NCBI GenBank assembly: GCA_965221635.1
Contig: OZ244902.1
Span: 3,410,001 to 3,474,000, forward strand
From: JAAXHB01 sp965221635
GTDB lineage: Bacteria; Actinomycetota; Acidimicrobiia; Acidimicrobiales; Aldehydirespiratoraceae
Length of the DNA: 64,000 nucleotides
Reading direction: 5' to 3'
Both the position numbers and the translations under genes were made by a program. Under the pieces are notes generated by a model, which worked only from the letters and a program-made list of their open reading frames with translations, was not told the DNA's origin and ran no database searches. Shown here one piece after another: positions 42,485 through 52,300 of the stretch. The first letter of the stretch is position 1. Every line of letters starts with the position of its first letter.

Positions 42485-42735
42485 GACGTTCCCCGATCAC
42501 GGTGTCCCCAGTCACTGTTTCCCCAGTGTCTGTTTCCCCAGTCACGATGGACCCAGTCACGATGGACCCAGTCACGATCTCCCCAGCCACTGTTTCCCCA
42601 GCCACGAAGGCCCCAGGCACGATGGACCCAGCCACGATGGCCCCAGCCACCATTTCTCGATCACCGCTTCCGATCACCATTTCCCCAGTCACTGTTTCTT
42701 CAGTCACCATTTCTCGATCACCGTTTCCCGATCAA
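42477..42735 (-). repeat. 15-bp minisatellite forming a pentapeptide-repeat ORF between lacI-type and bicupin genes
   Basis: About 14 degenerate copies of GTGACTGGGGAAACA fill the gap. In one frame they give a 77-codon ORF from ATG 42710 of repeated [IVT]-V-[TA]-G-[ES], ending 8 nt inside the bicupin gene (GTGGCTGA). Upstream, TTG 42735 (MIGKR) overlaps the regulator stop and leads by GTGA to MIEKW and then to the repeat ORF. The repeats are also in-frame duplicates of a start-like unit (GTGATCGAGAAATGG). May be a real repeat peptide or a coupling spacer. Confidence 0.7.
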
Positions 42736-43856
42736 AGTGACTTGTCTGTGGTGCGTCCGAAGCGGATGGTGCCTGGCACCACGATCGACGGCGGCTCGGT
42801 TTGCGAGACGGGCTCATCGGCCTTCGAGGCGGCCTCCGAGGCAGTCTTCTCGACGGTGTCGGAGGGCTCACCGGCGCCGCTCGGGAACCGGGAGGACCGG
42901 GGGGACTGCTCTGAAGTCGGGCCCAGCAGGAGATCTATGGCTCGGGCCACCAGCACGTCTGTGGCCTGAACCAGGGTGGTGAGGTCGTATCCGGCCCAAC
43001 TTGCCTGGGGAAGACCGTCGAAGCCGGTGAGCAGCAAATCCTCGGGCACCGACACCCCGGCGTTGCCCAAGCCGTCGAGCACCCCGAAGGCAACCTCGTC
43101 GCTGCCAACCATCACCGCGTCGGGCAGTTCGTCTCGCTGAACGAGCACCCCCGCGGCCTTGTAACCGGCCTCGTAGGTGTACGCGCCCGCCTCCAGGTAA
43201 GCGCAGGCCACGCCGTGCTCGGCCAGGGTGCGGGCCGCGCCCCGGTAACGGATCTGATCGGTGGAGGCGGTGGACACTCCACCCACGTAAAGCACCGAGG
43301 CTGCCCCGGTGTCGATCAGGTGGGAGGCCAGTTCGGACATGCCCAGCTCGTTGTCCACCGTCACCGACGGCAACAGGCCCGCCGCCGCGGGTTGGTTGAA
43401 CGCCACCGTGGGCACCGGGGAGCGCCGCATTTGAGACAGTTGGATCTGACCGATGGTGGACGACGCCAACAGCACCGCGTCCACCCGATACTGGGCCACC
43501 GCCGCAAGGGCGCCATCGGTGTCGGAGGGATTTGCGAAGCTGAACAGCAGCAGTTGATGCGACCGGCTGTGGAGTTGCCGTGAGAACTCGGTGAGCACGC
43601 TCTGCCAGTACTCGCCGTAGGCGGGAACCACCGCCCCCACAATGTGCGTTCGCTGAGACTTGAGGCTGCGGGCGATGGCGTTGGGCACGTACCCGAGCCG
43701 CTCGGCTGCGGCGTGAACCTTGCGGCGGGTGGCCGGTGACACCTTGTCGGGTGAGCTGAATGCCCGTGCCACGGTGGCCTGCGACACTCCCGCTTCGGTG
43801 GCCACGTCCACCGAGGTGACCCTGCGGCGCGGACGCTTGGCGACGTCACCGCTCAC
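42732..43856 (-). CDS. LacI-family transcriptional regulator
   Basis: 374 residues, GTG start. N-terminal HTH: TSVDVATEAGVSQATVARAFSSPDKVSPATRRKVHAAAERLGYVPNAIARSL with the hinge helix, then a periplasmic-binding-like effector domain (GAVVPAYGEYWQSVLTEFSRQL, AVLLASSTIGQIQLSQM, DELPDAVMVGSDEVAFGVLDGL, TGFDGLPQASWAGYDLTTLVQ). A Ser/Glu/Pro-rich extension (about 320-360) follows. It heads the ABC/bicupin operon and most likely controls it together with the SnoaL-like gene at 44086; candidate operators are listed separately. Confidence 0.92.
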   Translation of the reverse strand: MSGDVAKRPRRRVTSVDVATEAGVSQATVARAFSSPDKVSPATRRKVHAAAERLGYVPNAIARSLKSQRTHIVGAVVPAYGEYWQSVLTEFSRQLHSRSHQLLLFSFANPSDTDGALAAVAQYRVDAVLLASSTIGQIQLSQMRRSPVPTVAFNQPAAAGLLPSVTVDNELGMSELASHLIDTGAASVLYVGGVSTASTDQIRYRGAARTLAEHGVACAYLEAGAYTYEAGYKAAGVLVQRDELPDAVMVGSDEVAFGVLDGLGNAGVSVPEDLLLTGFDGLPQASWAGYDLTTLVQATDVLVARAIDLLLGPTSEQSPRSSRFPSGAGEPSDTVEKTASEAASKADEPVSQTEPPSIVVPGTIRFGRTTDKSL

Positions 43857-43894
43857 GGCGTGCTCCCGGCTGCACGCAGACTGCTCATGGCCAA

Positions 43895-43945
43895 AAGGTA
43901 GTAGTACGTATTCATCGTGTCAAGTCGTTCGTATTCATTGGTGTT
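43895..43945 (-). promoter_or_regulatory. Promoter and candidate operators of the LacI-type regulator gene
   Basis: On the minus strand TTGACA (43923-43918), a 17-nt spacer and TACCTT (43900-43895) form a near-consensus promoter. Two copies of TGAATACG[TA]AC overlap it, in 43904-43917 and 43927-43940, in an AT-rich island. The same core (GAATACG) recurs before the SnoaL-like gene at 45095-45131, suggesting binding sites of this regulator. Confidence 0.6.
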
Positions 43946-44085
43946 CATTAGTGCCGGAAGTTCTGATTGACGATGGCTGCCCCGCGGGGTCGCGTTTGGG
44001 TTGAGAGCGCCGGTTCGGGTGATGCGGCCACGGCCGGTGTCGGGCGTCCACCCACGGCGGGTGCCCGGTGCCAAGCCGGCGTCCA

Positions 44086-45060
44086 TCAGCCGGTGTGGGC
44101 GAGGATCTGCTTCCACACAGCCACCTCGTCGATCAGCACGAACTCGCGGCGCAGCCCCCACGGCCCGAACTCGGCGTGGCTGATGCCGGCCACGTTGAGA
44201 GTGGCGCCGCTGGGCGGGCCGAAAGCGCCCCAGCCGTTATGGACACCGTGCAGCGACCACCGCAGCGCCGCCCGTGGCGCCAGTTGCGGATCCTCGCGGC
44301 CGATGCGGTGGTGGATGCGGAACTCGGCGTCTGGCAGGGCGCTGCGCAGGCCCAGCCAGAAGCTGTCGGCGTCGCCGTGGCCGTGGCCGACACGCCCTCC
44401 GGGCAGGTGCAGGTTCACGGCCCGGTCGTAGTTGTCGGTGATCGAAACGAGGCGGCCCGCCATGATCTCGTTGAGGATCTCTGCGTAGCGGATGCCCACC
44501 TGGTGGTCGTTGCCGGTGCCCTCGTATACGGGTTTGGTGTCCATTGGGGGTTCTTGCGGGACGGGTTCGCCGTACGCATTGGTCGGATTGGCCTGCGTCG
44601 GTCGGGTTGACGCGAAGTCCTTGGGGTGGATGCCGAGTTGGCGCACGATTGCGCCCTGGTCGCGTATCAGCCACTCGTCGTACACCTGGTTGTCGATCAC
44701 GGCGCAGTCCGCGATCACCCGATAGCTCACCCTGGTGCCAGACGGGGCCCCGTAGGCGCCATGGCCGAGATGTGTGGCCTGCGACAGGATGCGATGCGAA
44801 GACAGGAACCCGGTGTGCTCGTCACCGCTCCAGATCACGTCCTCGCCGAGCAGTCGGCGGTCGGGGAACTCCGCCAGGGTGGCCAGCGTTGCCGAGATCA
44901 CGCTCTCGTTGCCGGTCACCACCCCGTCGGGGGATCGCACCGTGATATCGGGGGTGTAGTAGCTACGCAGCGAATCGACGCGGCGCTGCTCCCAGATCTC
45001 GTCGGTGATGCCAAGGATGTATTCGTGCAGGTCCTTGAACTTCGGATCGAATCCCTTCAC
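44086..45060 (-). CDS. SnoaL/NTF2-like protein, tandem domains
   Basis: 324 residues from GTG 45060, chosen because GGAGGAG lies just upstream. First half: KDLHEYILGITDEIWEQRRVDSLRSYYTPDITVRSPDGVVTGNES, LSSHRILSQATHLGHGAYGAPSGTRVSYRVIADCAVIDNQVYDEWLIRDQGAIVRQLG. Second half: RYAEILNEIMAGRLVSITDNYDRAVNLHLPGG, DAEFRIHHRIGREDPQLAPRAALRWSLHGVHNG, and FVLIDEVAVWKQI. SnoaL-like ester-cyclase family; third tandem-domain member linked to the ABC operon. Confidence 0.82.
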   Translation of the reverse strand: MKGFDPKFKDLHEYILGITDEIWEQRRVDSLRSYYTPDITVRSPDGVVTGNESVISATLATLAEFPDRRLLGEDVIWSGDEHTGFLSSHRILSQATHLGHGAYGAPSGTRVSYRVIADCAVIDNQVYDEWLIRDQGAIVRQLGIHPKDFASTRPTQANPTNAYGEPVPQEPPMDTKPVYEGTGNDHQVGIRYAEILNEIMAGRLVSITDNYDRAVNLHLPGGRVGHGHGDADSFWLGLRSALPDAEFRIHHRIGREDPQLAPRAALRWSLHGVHNGWGAFGPPSGATLNVAGISHAEFGPWGLRREFVLIDEVAVWKQILAHTG

Positions 45061-45578
45061 CGCTCCTCCAGCGTTGATCAGCAAACAAGTTCTGCATACG
45101 AATACCACAAATCTTGGAATACGTATACATCCCGTGGGTAACCGTAGCCCCACAGGTGAGCAACCGCCTGCCCCGGGGCCGGCAGCATCCCAGATGCGCC
45201 CAGTTCCGGTTCTCCCCGAGGTGGGAGCACCAGCAGTGCCCGGAAGTCCCGGCAGTCCCGCCAATCCCGGCAACTCCGGCTGACTCCGGGAAGCGACCAC
45301 AGGGCCGGTCAACAGCGCCGGTCAACAGGCTCGGTCATGGATTTGGTGAGGAACTGACGCACGAATCCGCAGCCAGGGCGAATTGCAGGCCGATCCCCAT
45401 GGGCCGTCCCCGGGGCCGTTGCTTGATGGCCGATCCGCATTACCTGTCATCGGGGCAATCCGCGAACCAGATCCGCGAGCCGGATTCGCAGAGATCGCGA
45501 TCACCGGGGCGCGAATGCCGCGGAGGTCAGTTCACCGCCGATGCACGGTTTACGAACATAAGTTTGTATACTCTCCCG
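45061..45578. other. Regulatory gap between the SnoaL-like gene and imuA
   Basis: 518 bp with divergent promoters. 45095-45131 holds ATACGAATAC and GAATACGTATAC (contains palindrome ATACGTAT), matching the GAATACG motif near the LacI-type gene. The central part (45150-45540) is high-GC with short direct repeats such as CCCGGCA and no convincing gene. The right end holds the LexA box and imuA promoter. Confidence 0.55.
45553..45572 (+). promoter_or_regulatory. LexA (SOS) box and leaderless promoter of imuA
   Basis: CGAACATAAGTTTG (45553-45566) is one base from the CGAAC-RNRY-GTTYG SOS box of Gram-positive/actinobacterial LexA. It abuts TATACT (45567-45572), a strong -10 placed 6 nt before the ATG at 45579, implying a leaderless, SOS-induced transcript for the mutasome genes. 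Confidence 0.82.
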
Positions 45579-46691
45579 ATGGTCGCCGAAGCACCGTCGA
45601 GGGGGACACGCAGGGTACCTGCGCCGCCGCCTGCGCGTCTGGTGTCTGCGCAGCCGGTCACAGAGCAGCCGGTGACAGGGCCGCCGCTTGCCTCAATCGG
45701 GTCGGTGGCCACACCGGGTTTGGTGGTGTCTGCGGGGTCGCTCATGGAGAGCGAGGTCGATCACAAAGCCAACGACGTGCAGGGTCCGACGGGATTCCTT
45801 GCCTCCACTGGATTGGTTGCTTCAGCCGGGTCGATGGACATACACCAGCCGGTGGCCGGGGGCGGGGCGGTTGACCAGCGGTGGCTTCCCGTGCAGCAGG
45901 CACTGGAGCCGCTGTTTCCCGGTGGCGGCATCCGCCGTGGCACGGCGGTGACAGTGAGCGGTCACGGGTCGACCACTTTGGCGGTGGCTTTGGCGGCTTA
46001 CGTATCACAGCGCGGGGGGTGGGTGGCATCGGTGGGGATGGTCCACCTGGGGGTGTCGGCGCTGGCCGATCAGGGCGTGGATCTGCAGCGGTGGGTGCTG
46101 GTGGACTTGGCGCCGGTGCAGGCCCGCAACGGTTCGGGTGACCGCCGAGGGGGCAGGCAAGTCGTGAAGGCCGATGGCCGGTCTGGCTTCCAGCCGGGTG
46201 CGCGCCTGGTTCGTGGGCGGGGGCGCACACAGGCCCTCAGCGCCGGTGGCCGGTCGGCTTTCCAGCCAGGTGCGCGGGTGCCGGCGGATGTGCTTGGCGC
46301 GGTGGTGAGCGGTTTCGATCTGGTGCTGTTGGGGCCGCGTGTGGTGATTGTGGGTGTCACGGCTCAACGGCTGCGGGCGCGCATGCGCCAATACGGCGCC
46401 TCGGTGATCTGCACCGTTGCGTCGCCGGAGTCCAACGCCACCGTTGCCGCGCTTCGGCCCGAGATCCGACTGATGATCGACTCCTCGGAGTGGTCCGGTG
46501 TGGGTGTCGGTCACGGGCGACTGCTGGCCAGACGGGTGGAGGTGACCACCAGTGGGCGTGGCGCCGCCACCCGGCCCCGACGCGCAGTGTTGTGGCTTCC
46601 GTCAAGCGATGGCCTGGTGACCGCCGCCGCCACCGCCACCACCCACATTCGCTACGACATTCCCGGGCAGCCGACTCGGCACGCCGTATAA
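45579..46691 (+). CDS. imuA: ImuA-type mutasome protein (RecA-like)
   Basis: 370 residues from ATG 45579. A disordered N-terminus (1-105) with repeats (VTEQPVTGPP, GLVVSAGSL/GLVASAGSM) precedes the RecA-like core: VDQRWLPVQQALEPLFPGGGIRRGTAVTVSGHGSTTLAVALAAYVSQRGGWVASVGM, DLVLLGPRVVIVGVTAQRLRARMRQYGA and TSGRGAATRPRRAVLWLPS. Walker A is degenerate (SGHGSTT). An insertion duplicates GRSGFQPGAR/GRSAFQPGAR. ImuA' with ImuB and DnaE2 forms the inducible translesion mutasome. First gene under the LexA box. Confidence 0.85.
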   Translation: MVAEAPSRGTRRVPAPPPARLVSAQPVTEQPVTGPPLASIGSVATPGLVVSAGSLMESEVDHKANDVQGPTGFLASTGLVASAGSMDIHQPVAGGGAVDQRWLPVQQALEPLFPGGGIRRGTAVTVSGHGSTTLAVALAAYVSQRGGWVASVGMVHLGVSALADQGVDLQRWVLVDLAPVQARNGSGDRRGGRQVVKADGRSGFQPGARLVRGRGRTQALSAGGRSAFQPGARVPADVLGAVVSGFDLVLLGPRVVIVGVTAQRLRARMRQYGASVICTVASPESNATVAALRPEIRLMIDSSEWSGVGVGHGRLLARRVEVTTSGRGAATRPRRAVLWLPSSDGLVTAAATATTHIRYDIPGQPTRHAV

Positions 46692-46739
46692 GCCCAAAGC
46701 TCTCTGCTTGTTGCTCTCTGTTTGTTGGCGTGTGTTGCG

Positions 46740-48929
46740 ATGTGCTCGGCGACGCTTTTCCCGTCTCAAGACTCCTCTCAAGTCTCCTCTGAGGAGACTG
46801 CACAGCAGGCATCTCCGCCTGCAGCGCCACGGATGGTGGTGTTGGAGATCGCAGGGGGCCCGGACGCTGTTGCCGCTTCGGTTGGTGAGGCGTTGGAGCA
46901 AATCACACCGGCAGCCCAGGCGCTCACACCCAGGCGGTACGCCTTCACAGCGCGAGGCCCCGTCGGCTACTTCGGCAGCGAACAGGCAGTAGTCGAACTG
47001 CTGGCCCAGACCATCGCTCAGGTTGTGACGCAGGGTGCAGGGTCGGGGACTGGTGCAGGGTCCGGGACAGGCACAGTGTCGGGGCCGGCGTCAGGAACTG
47101 GTTCGGAGTCTGGGACGGTGTGGGGATCACGACCGGTGCCAGGGACTGGGCCGGTGTCGAGGGGTGGTTCGGTGTCGGGCGCGGGTGTGAGCGCCGGCGT
47201 GAGAGCGGGGGTGGGGGTGGCTGACGGGTTGTTTGCGGCAGGCATCGCAGCCCGACGAGCGGTGAACGCAGCCGCCAGGAGTCGCACCGCGAAACCTGCA
47301 AAGTCACCTACTGAGTCTTGTCCAGGAGCCATCGGGGTGGCGGTGGAGGCGGAGCGTCGCACCGCGAAACCTTCGAAGCCATCTGCTGGGTCACGTGATG
47401 GCGGCCCGAAGCAAGCCGGCAAGAGCCGCAAACGAATCTCCGCAAACCGCAAGACTCTTGTGGCGCCAGTAGCGCTGCCGGCTCAGCCCAACTCGCCGCA
47501 CAGTGCCAACCCGTCCCGCAACCCCTCGCGGCCGGTTGCGCCGACGACGCCGCAGCCCCACTCGCCATCCGAAGGCGAGCCCTGCCACAGCCGCGTGGCA
47601 CCGGCAGTCCCGGTGGAGTCATCCCACCCGCCGGGTGGTGCTGATGCTTGGGGTGGTCTTGTGCAGTGCTTCGCGTTGGTGGTGCCGCCTTGTCAGAACA
47701 GCCTGTTTCTGGCTGATATGTCGTTGCGGGTTCTTGCGGCGGAAATCTCGCCTCTGCACGGGGACTTCGACCTGGCCCACATCGAGGCGCTGCTCGCAGT
47801 GTTGGCACAACTGGGATTGCGCAAGATGGCCGATCTGGCCGAACTGCCCAGGGCCGCGATGGTGGAACGGTTCGGGGCGCTGGGTGAACGGGCGCGCCTG
47901 CTGGCCGAGGGAATCGACGACCGTCGCCTGCCGAGCAGGCCCGACCTTTGCGACCTGGGCGAACAGATGGAGTTCGATCCGCCCGCGGAACGCGTCGAGA
48001 TGGTGGCGTTCGCGGCCAAGGCGTCGGCTGAGGTGCTGGTGCAGCGTCTGGCCCGTCGTGGTCTGGACTGTGTGGGCGTCGATGTGGAGGTGCGCTGCGA
48101 GACCGGTGAGATCAGTCGGGTTCGGTGGCATCACGAGTTCCGTTTCGCCGCGGCCACAATCGTGGACAGGGTTCGCAGGCAGCTCGAAGGCTGGTATCGC
48201 AGCGCGAACCCGCCCACAGGGCCGGTTGAGTTCCTGAGCATCGTGCCTTGCGAAACGGTGCCGGCGGTGGGACGGCAGCTGGGAATGTGGGGCGCCCGGC
48301 CCGACGCCGACGAGCGGGCCGCCAAGGCGCTGGCCCGGGTGCAGGGCCTGCTGGGTGGTGCTGCGGTGCGTGTGCCCCGACTTTTCGGTGGTCGTCGCCC
48401 GGCGGACACCGGACGTTTCGTGCCGTTGAACACCGTCATCGTGAACTCTCGTAGAAAGTCCGAGAATCGTCACCGCCCGGCGAGTGGCCACACCGGTACC
48501 AGCAGCCACACCGCCACGAACAGCCACACCGGCACCAGCAGCCACACCGCCACGAGCAGCCACACCGGCACCAGCAGCCACACCGCCACGAACAGCGACG
48601 GGGCGCCGTGGCCGGGCCGGTTGCCGTCGCCTCAACCTGCTGTGGTGCTCACCGAACCCGAACCTGTGACGGTTTTCGACCACAGCGGCGCGTCGGTGAG
48701 TGTGGGCGCCAGGGGTGAGGCAAGCGCGGCGCCCCATGTGGTGGAGTTCAGCGACGGTCGCAGTTGTGGGATCGTGGCCTGGGCCGGGCCGTGGCCTCTC
48801 GACGAGCGCTGGTGGCATCCGCGTGCCCATCGTCGCCAGGCCCGCTTTCAGGTGGTGCTCGACGACGGTTCGGCTCACCTGCTGGTACTAGAGGCAAAAC
48901 GCTGGTGGCGCGAAGCCACCTACGACTGA
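46740..48929 (+). CDS. imuB: ImuB-type Y-family polymerase-like protein
   Basis: 729 residues from ATG 46740; TTG 46722 is an alternative. N-terminal Y-family segment: RMVVLEIAGGPDAVAASVGEALEQITPAAQALTPRRYAFTARGPVGYFGS. A 250-residue Gly/Ser/Thr and basic low-complexity insertion follows. Then the LCP-thumb region: LFLADMSLRVLAAEISPLHGDFDLAHIEALLAVLAQLGLRKMADLAELPRAAMVERFGALGERARLLAEG, little finger FAAKASAEVLVQRLARRGLDCVGVDVEV, and the C-terminal ImuB domain (HRRQARFQVVLDDGSAHLLVLEAKRWW). A repeat tract SHTGTSSHTATNS occupies 48484-48597. ImuB is a catalytically inactive hub tethering DnaE2 to the beta clamp. Confidence 0.87.
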   Translation: MCSATLFPSQDSSQVSSEETAQQASPPAAPRMVVLEIAGGPDAVAASVGEALEQITPAAQALTPRRYAFTARGPVGYFGSEQAVVELLAQTIAQVVTQGAGSGTGAGSGTGTVSGPASGTGSESGTVWGSRPVPGTGPVSRGGSVSGAGVSAGVRAGVGVADGLFAAGIAARRAVNAAARSRTAKPAKSPTESCPGAIGVAVEAERRTAKPSKPSAGSRDGGPKQAGKSRKRISANRKTLVAPVALPAQPNSPHSANPSRNPSRPVAPTTPQPHSPSEGEPCHSRVAPAVPVESSHPPGGADAWGGLVQCFALVVPPCQNSLFLADMSLRVLAAEISPLHGDFDLAHIEALLAVLAQLGLRKMADLAELPRAAMVERFGALGERARLLAEGIDDRRLPSRPDLCDLGEQMEFDPPAERVEMVAFAAKASAEVLVQRLARRGLDCVGVDVEVRCETGEISRVRWHHEFRFAAATIVDRVRRQLEGWYRSANPPTGPVEFLSIVPCETVPAVGRQLGMWGARPDADERAAKALARVQGLLGGAAVRVPRLFGGRRPADTGRFVPLNTVIVNSRRKSENRHRPASGHTGTSSHTATNSHTGTSSHTATSSHTGTSSHTATNSDGAPWPGRLPSPQPAVVLTEPEPVTVFDHSGASVSVGARGEASAAPHVVEFSDGRSCGIVAWAGPWPLDERWWHPRAHRRQARFQVVLDDGSAHLLVLEAKRWWREATYD

Positions 48930-49302
48930 CAATGCCCGCCCCGCCGACCATGCGCGCCCTGCCACCCGCACAGTTCTTGCTGACCCTGCCGACCACGCCA
49001 GCCCTGCATGCATCCACCCTCACCACAACAACCAGCGCCCCGTACAAAGCCGCTCCACCACCACGCAAACCGCTGGCCACCCACACGGCGGCAATCGGTG
49101 CTGTTGCTGATGCGGTCACCGGGAACATGCGATTGCTGAGCGGCCCAGCTCGGCACTCGGGACGGCATCGAGTGGCGCTGATACGAAGCCGGTACGCGAC
49201 CACAGGCAGCCTGACCACTCGCAGGCGGCCACCCGCGCAGTTCCGCCCACCCGCACAGTTCTGGCCACCCGCGCAGTTTGCGAGAGCGCTGATCAACAGC
49301 CG
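48930..49302 (+). other. Gap between imuB and dnaE2 with repeats
   Basis: 373 bp. An open frame from ATG 48932 runs to 49327 (131 codons, overlapping dnaE2) but is Pro/Ala/Thr-rich with no family features. It contains repeats encoding PPAQF (48953-48973 and three copies at 49229-49279). ACATGCGATTGCTGAGCGG at 49127 resembles ACATGCGGCTGCTGAGTGG at the dnaE2 start (49311), suggesting a duplicated start region. Either a fast-evolving small protein or spacer. Confidence 0.4.
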
Positions 49303-52300
49303 ATGCGTGATCACATGCGGCTGCTGAGTGGCTTGGGGGGTGGTCTGGCTGAGGGTTCGGCAGCGGTTCGGCGCGTCCCCACGAGCCCAGCGCACGTGCC
49401 TTACGCGGAGCTGCATGCCCGTTCACGGTTCAGCTTCCTGGACGGTGCGTCCAATCCCGAGGAGTTGGTGGCCGAAGCGGCCCGGCTGGAACTCGACGCC
49501 ATGGCGCTCACCGACCGAAACGGCTTCTACGGGGTGGTGCGCTTCGCTCAAGCCGCCAACGAGGCGGGATTGTCCACCGTGTTCGGCACGGAACTCTGCC
49601 TCGACCGCAACACCCCCACCAGCAGCTCAAGCAGCAAGCAACAGCCTCGCCTGGATGACCCGCGCAACCTCAACGACCCGCAAGACCACAACGACCCGCA
49701 AGACCACAACGGCCTGCGCAATCCCCACGGCCTGCGCCGTCCGCACGACCTGGGCCACATGTCGTCTCTTGGCGCCGCGCAGCGACTGTTTGGCACGGCG
49801 CAGCGGCGGGCGTCGAGTGTGGTGGTGCTGGCCCGCGACCCGGCCGGGTACGCCGCTTTGGGCAAGCTGATCAGCGAGGCGCACATGGCCGGAAGCAAGG
49901 GCGCTCCCAGGTTGAGCACCGAGGACTTCCTGCACGCCGCAGCACGCCGGCGTGACAGTTGGGCGATCCTCACCGGCACCCACCAGGGCGCGCTGGCTCA
50001 AGCGTTGGAGCATCACGGCCCGTCCGCGGCTGCCGCCGAACTGAACATGCTGATCGACGCCGCCGGCGCCCAGAACGTGTTCGTGGAGCTGTGGGATCAC
50101 GGCGATCCGCTGGACTCGCACCGCAACGACGCCCTGGCCGAGCTGGGGTTGCGCCGCGGGGTACAGCCGCTGTGCGCCAACGCGGTGCGGTTTGCCGCGC
50201 CCGGTGGGCGTCGCCTGGGTGACACCTTGGCCGCGGTCGGCGCCCGCGAGGCCCTCGAGCACCACGACGGTCGGCTGCCCGCATGGGGAGGCGCCCATTT
50301 GCGTTCCGGGGCCGAACAGGCCCGGCGTTTTGGCCGTTATCCGGGAGCGGTGGCCGCCGCGGCCCGGCTCGGGGCGGAGTGCGCGTTCTCCTTGGCGTTG
50401 GTGGCGCCGCGACTGCCGCCGTTTTTGTGTCCCGACGGGCTCGACGAGTCGGCCTACCTGCGCTTGCTGGTATCGGAGGGCGCGCAGCAGCGTTACGGGC
50501 CGCCGGACAACGAGAAGGTTCCGGGTGCGTGGCGTCAGATATCGCACGAACTCGACCTGATCACCAGGCTCGGGTTTTGTGGTTACTTCCTGGTGGTGTG
50601 GGACATAACCTCGTTTTGTCGGAGTCGAGATATTTACTGTCAGGGTCGAGGTTCGGCGGCCAACTCGGCGGTTTGTTACGCGCTGGGCATCACCAACGTG
50701 GACGCCGTTGCGCTGGGTTTGCTGTTCGAGCGGTTCATGTCGCCCGAACGTGACGGGCCTCCCGACATCGACGTGGACATAGAAAGCGGGCGCCGTGAGG
50801 AGGTGATCCAGTACGTGTACTCCCGCTACGGGCGTGAGCGTGCCGCGATGGTGGCCAACGTGATCACCTACCGGGCTCGAGCATCGGTGCGAGACGCCGC
50901 CAAGGCCCTGGGATATTCCCCCAATCAGGCCAACGGCTGGTCCAAGTCAATGGACCCCTGGCAAAGCCTCAGCACAGCAGAAGCCACAAGCAACAGCAAT
51001 TCCCGCAGCAGCACAAGCAACAGCAATCCCCGCAACAGCGATCCCGCCACCAACAATCCCGCCACCAACCCTGCAACTCAGCGCGGCAGCAGCACTCCCC
51101 GGACCACCACTCCCCGCAACAGCAATCCCCGGACCGCCAACGACCCGGACCGGGCCGTGCGACGCGGCTCTCCTGGTGATGTGCCCGGTGATGTGCCGGC
51201 TTTGGCGGCGAGCATCGAGGGCGGCCCTCGGCATTTGGGCATCCATTCGGGCGGGATGGTGATTTGTGACCGGCCTATCGCCGAGGTGTGCCCGGTGGAG
51301 TGGGCCACCATGGCCAACCGGTCGGTGCTGCAGTGGGACAAGGACGACTGCGCCGCGGTGGGTCTGGTGAAGTTCGACCTGTTGGGGCTAGGGATGCTCG
51401 AAGCGCTTCACCACGCCGTGGATTTGGTGGAACTCGCTCACGACACCCGTATCGACCTGGCCGACCTTCCTCAGGATCCCGCCGTGTACGACATGTTGTG
51501 CGCGGCGGATTCGGTGGGGGTGTTCCAGGTGGAGTCCCGGGCGCAGATGTCCACCCTGCCCCGCCTGCGGCCACGCTGCTTCTACGACCTGGTGGTGGAG
51601 GTGGCGCTGATTCGGCCCGGCCCGATCCAGGGTGGGTCGGTTCATCCGTACATCCGGCGACGCAACGGCGTGGAACCGGTGGATTACCCCCATCCCCTGC
51701 TGGAGCGTGCCCTGGCCAAAACGCTGGGCGTGCCGCTTTTTCAGGAACAGTTGATGCAGATAGCCATCGACGCGGCCGGTTTCACCCCGGCGGAGTCCGA
51801 CCGGTTGCGTCAGGCGATGGGCGCCAAGCGTTCACGTCAGCAGATGGAGAAGCTGAGGGATCGTTTCTTTGCGGGCATGGCCACCAACGGCATCGGTGAG
51901 CAGACCCGCGAGGAGATCTGGCACAAGATGACCGCTTTCGCGTCGTACGGGTTTCCCGAGAGCCACTCGGTGTCTTTCGCGTACCTGGTGTACGCCTCGG
52001 CGTGGATCAAGCACCACTATCCGGCTGCGTTCTGCGCGGCTTTGCTCAACGCCCAGCCGATGGGTTTCTACTCACCGCATTCGTTGTGCCGTGACGCCCG
52101 CCGTCACGGGGTGGTAGTTCACGGCCCCGACATAAACGCCTCAGCGGATGTCGCAGTTCTCGAACCGTGCGAGGGCTCCACCGGTGGTGTGGCGGTTCGC
52201 CTGGGTCTCACATCGGTGCGAGGTGTGGGCCCCGAACTGGCCGCAGCCATGGCAGCCGCCGCGCCCTACAACTCCATGGAACACCTAGTGCGAACCATGT

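Noticed and set aside
42477..42735. Minisatellite as a CRISPR array
   Set aside because: Units are contiguous 15-mers without unique spacers.
48932..49327. 131-codon frame between imuB and dnaE2 as a gene
   Set aside because: Low-complexity Pro/Ala/Thr sequence with PPAQF repeats, no RBS and no family; kept only as gap content.
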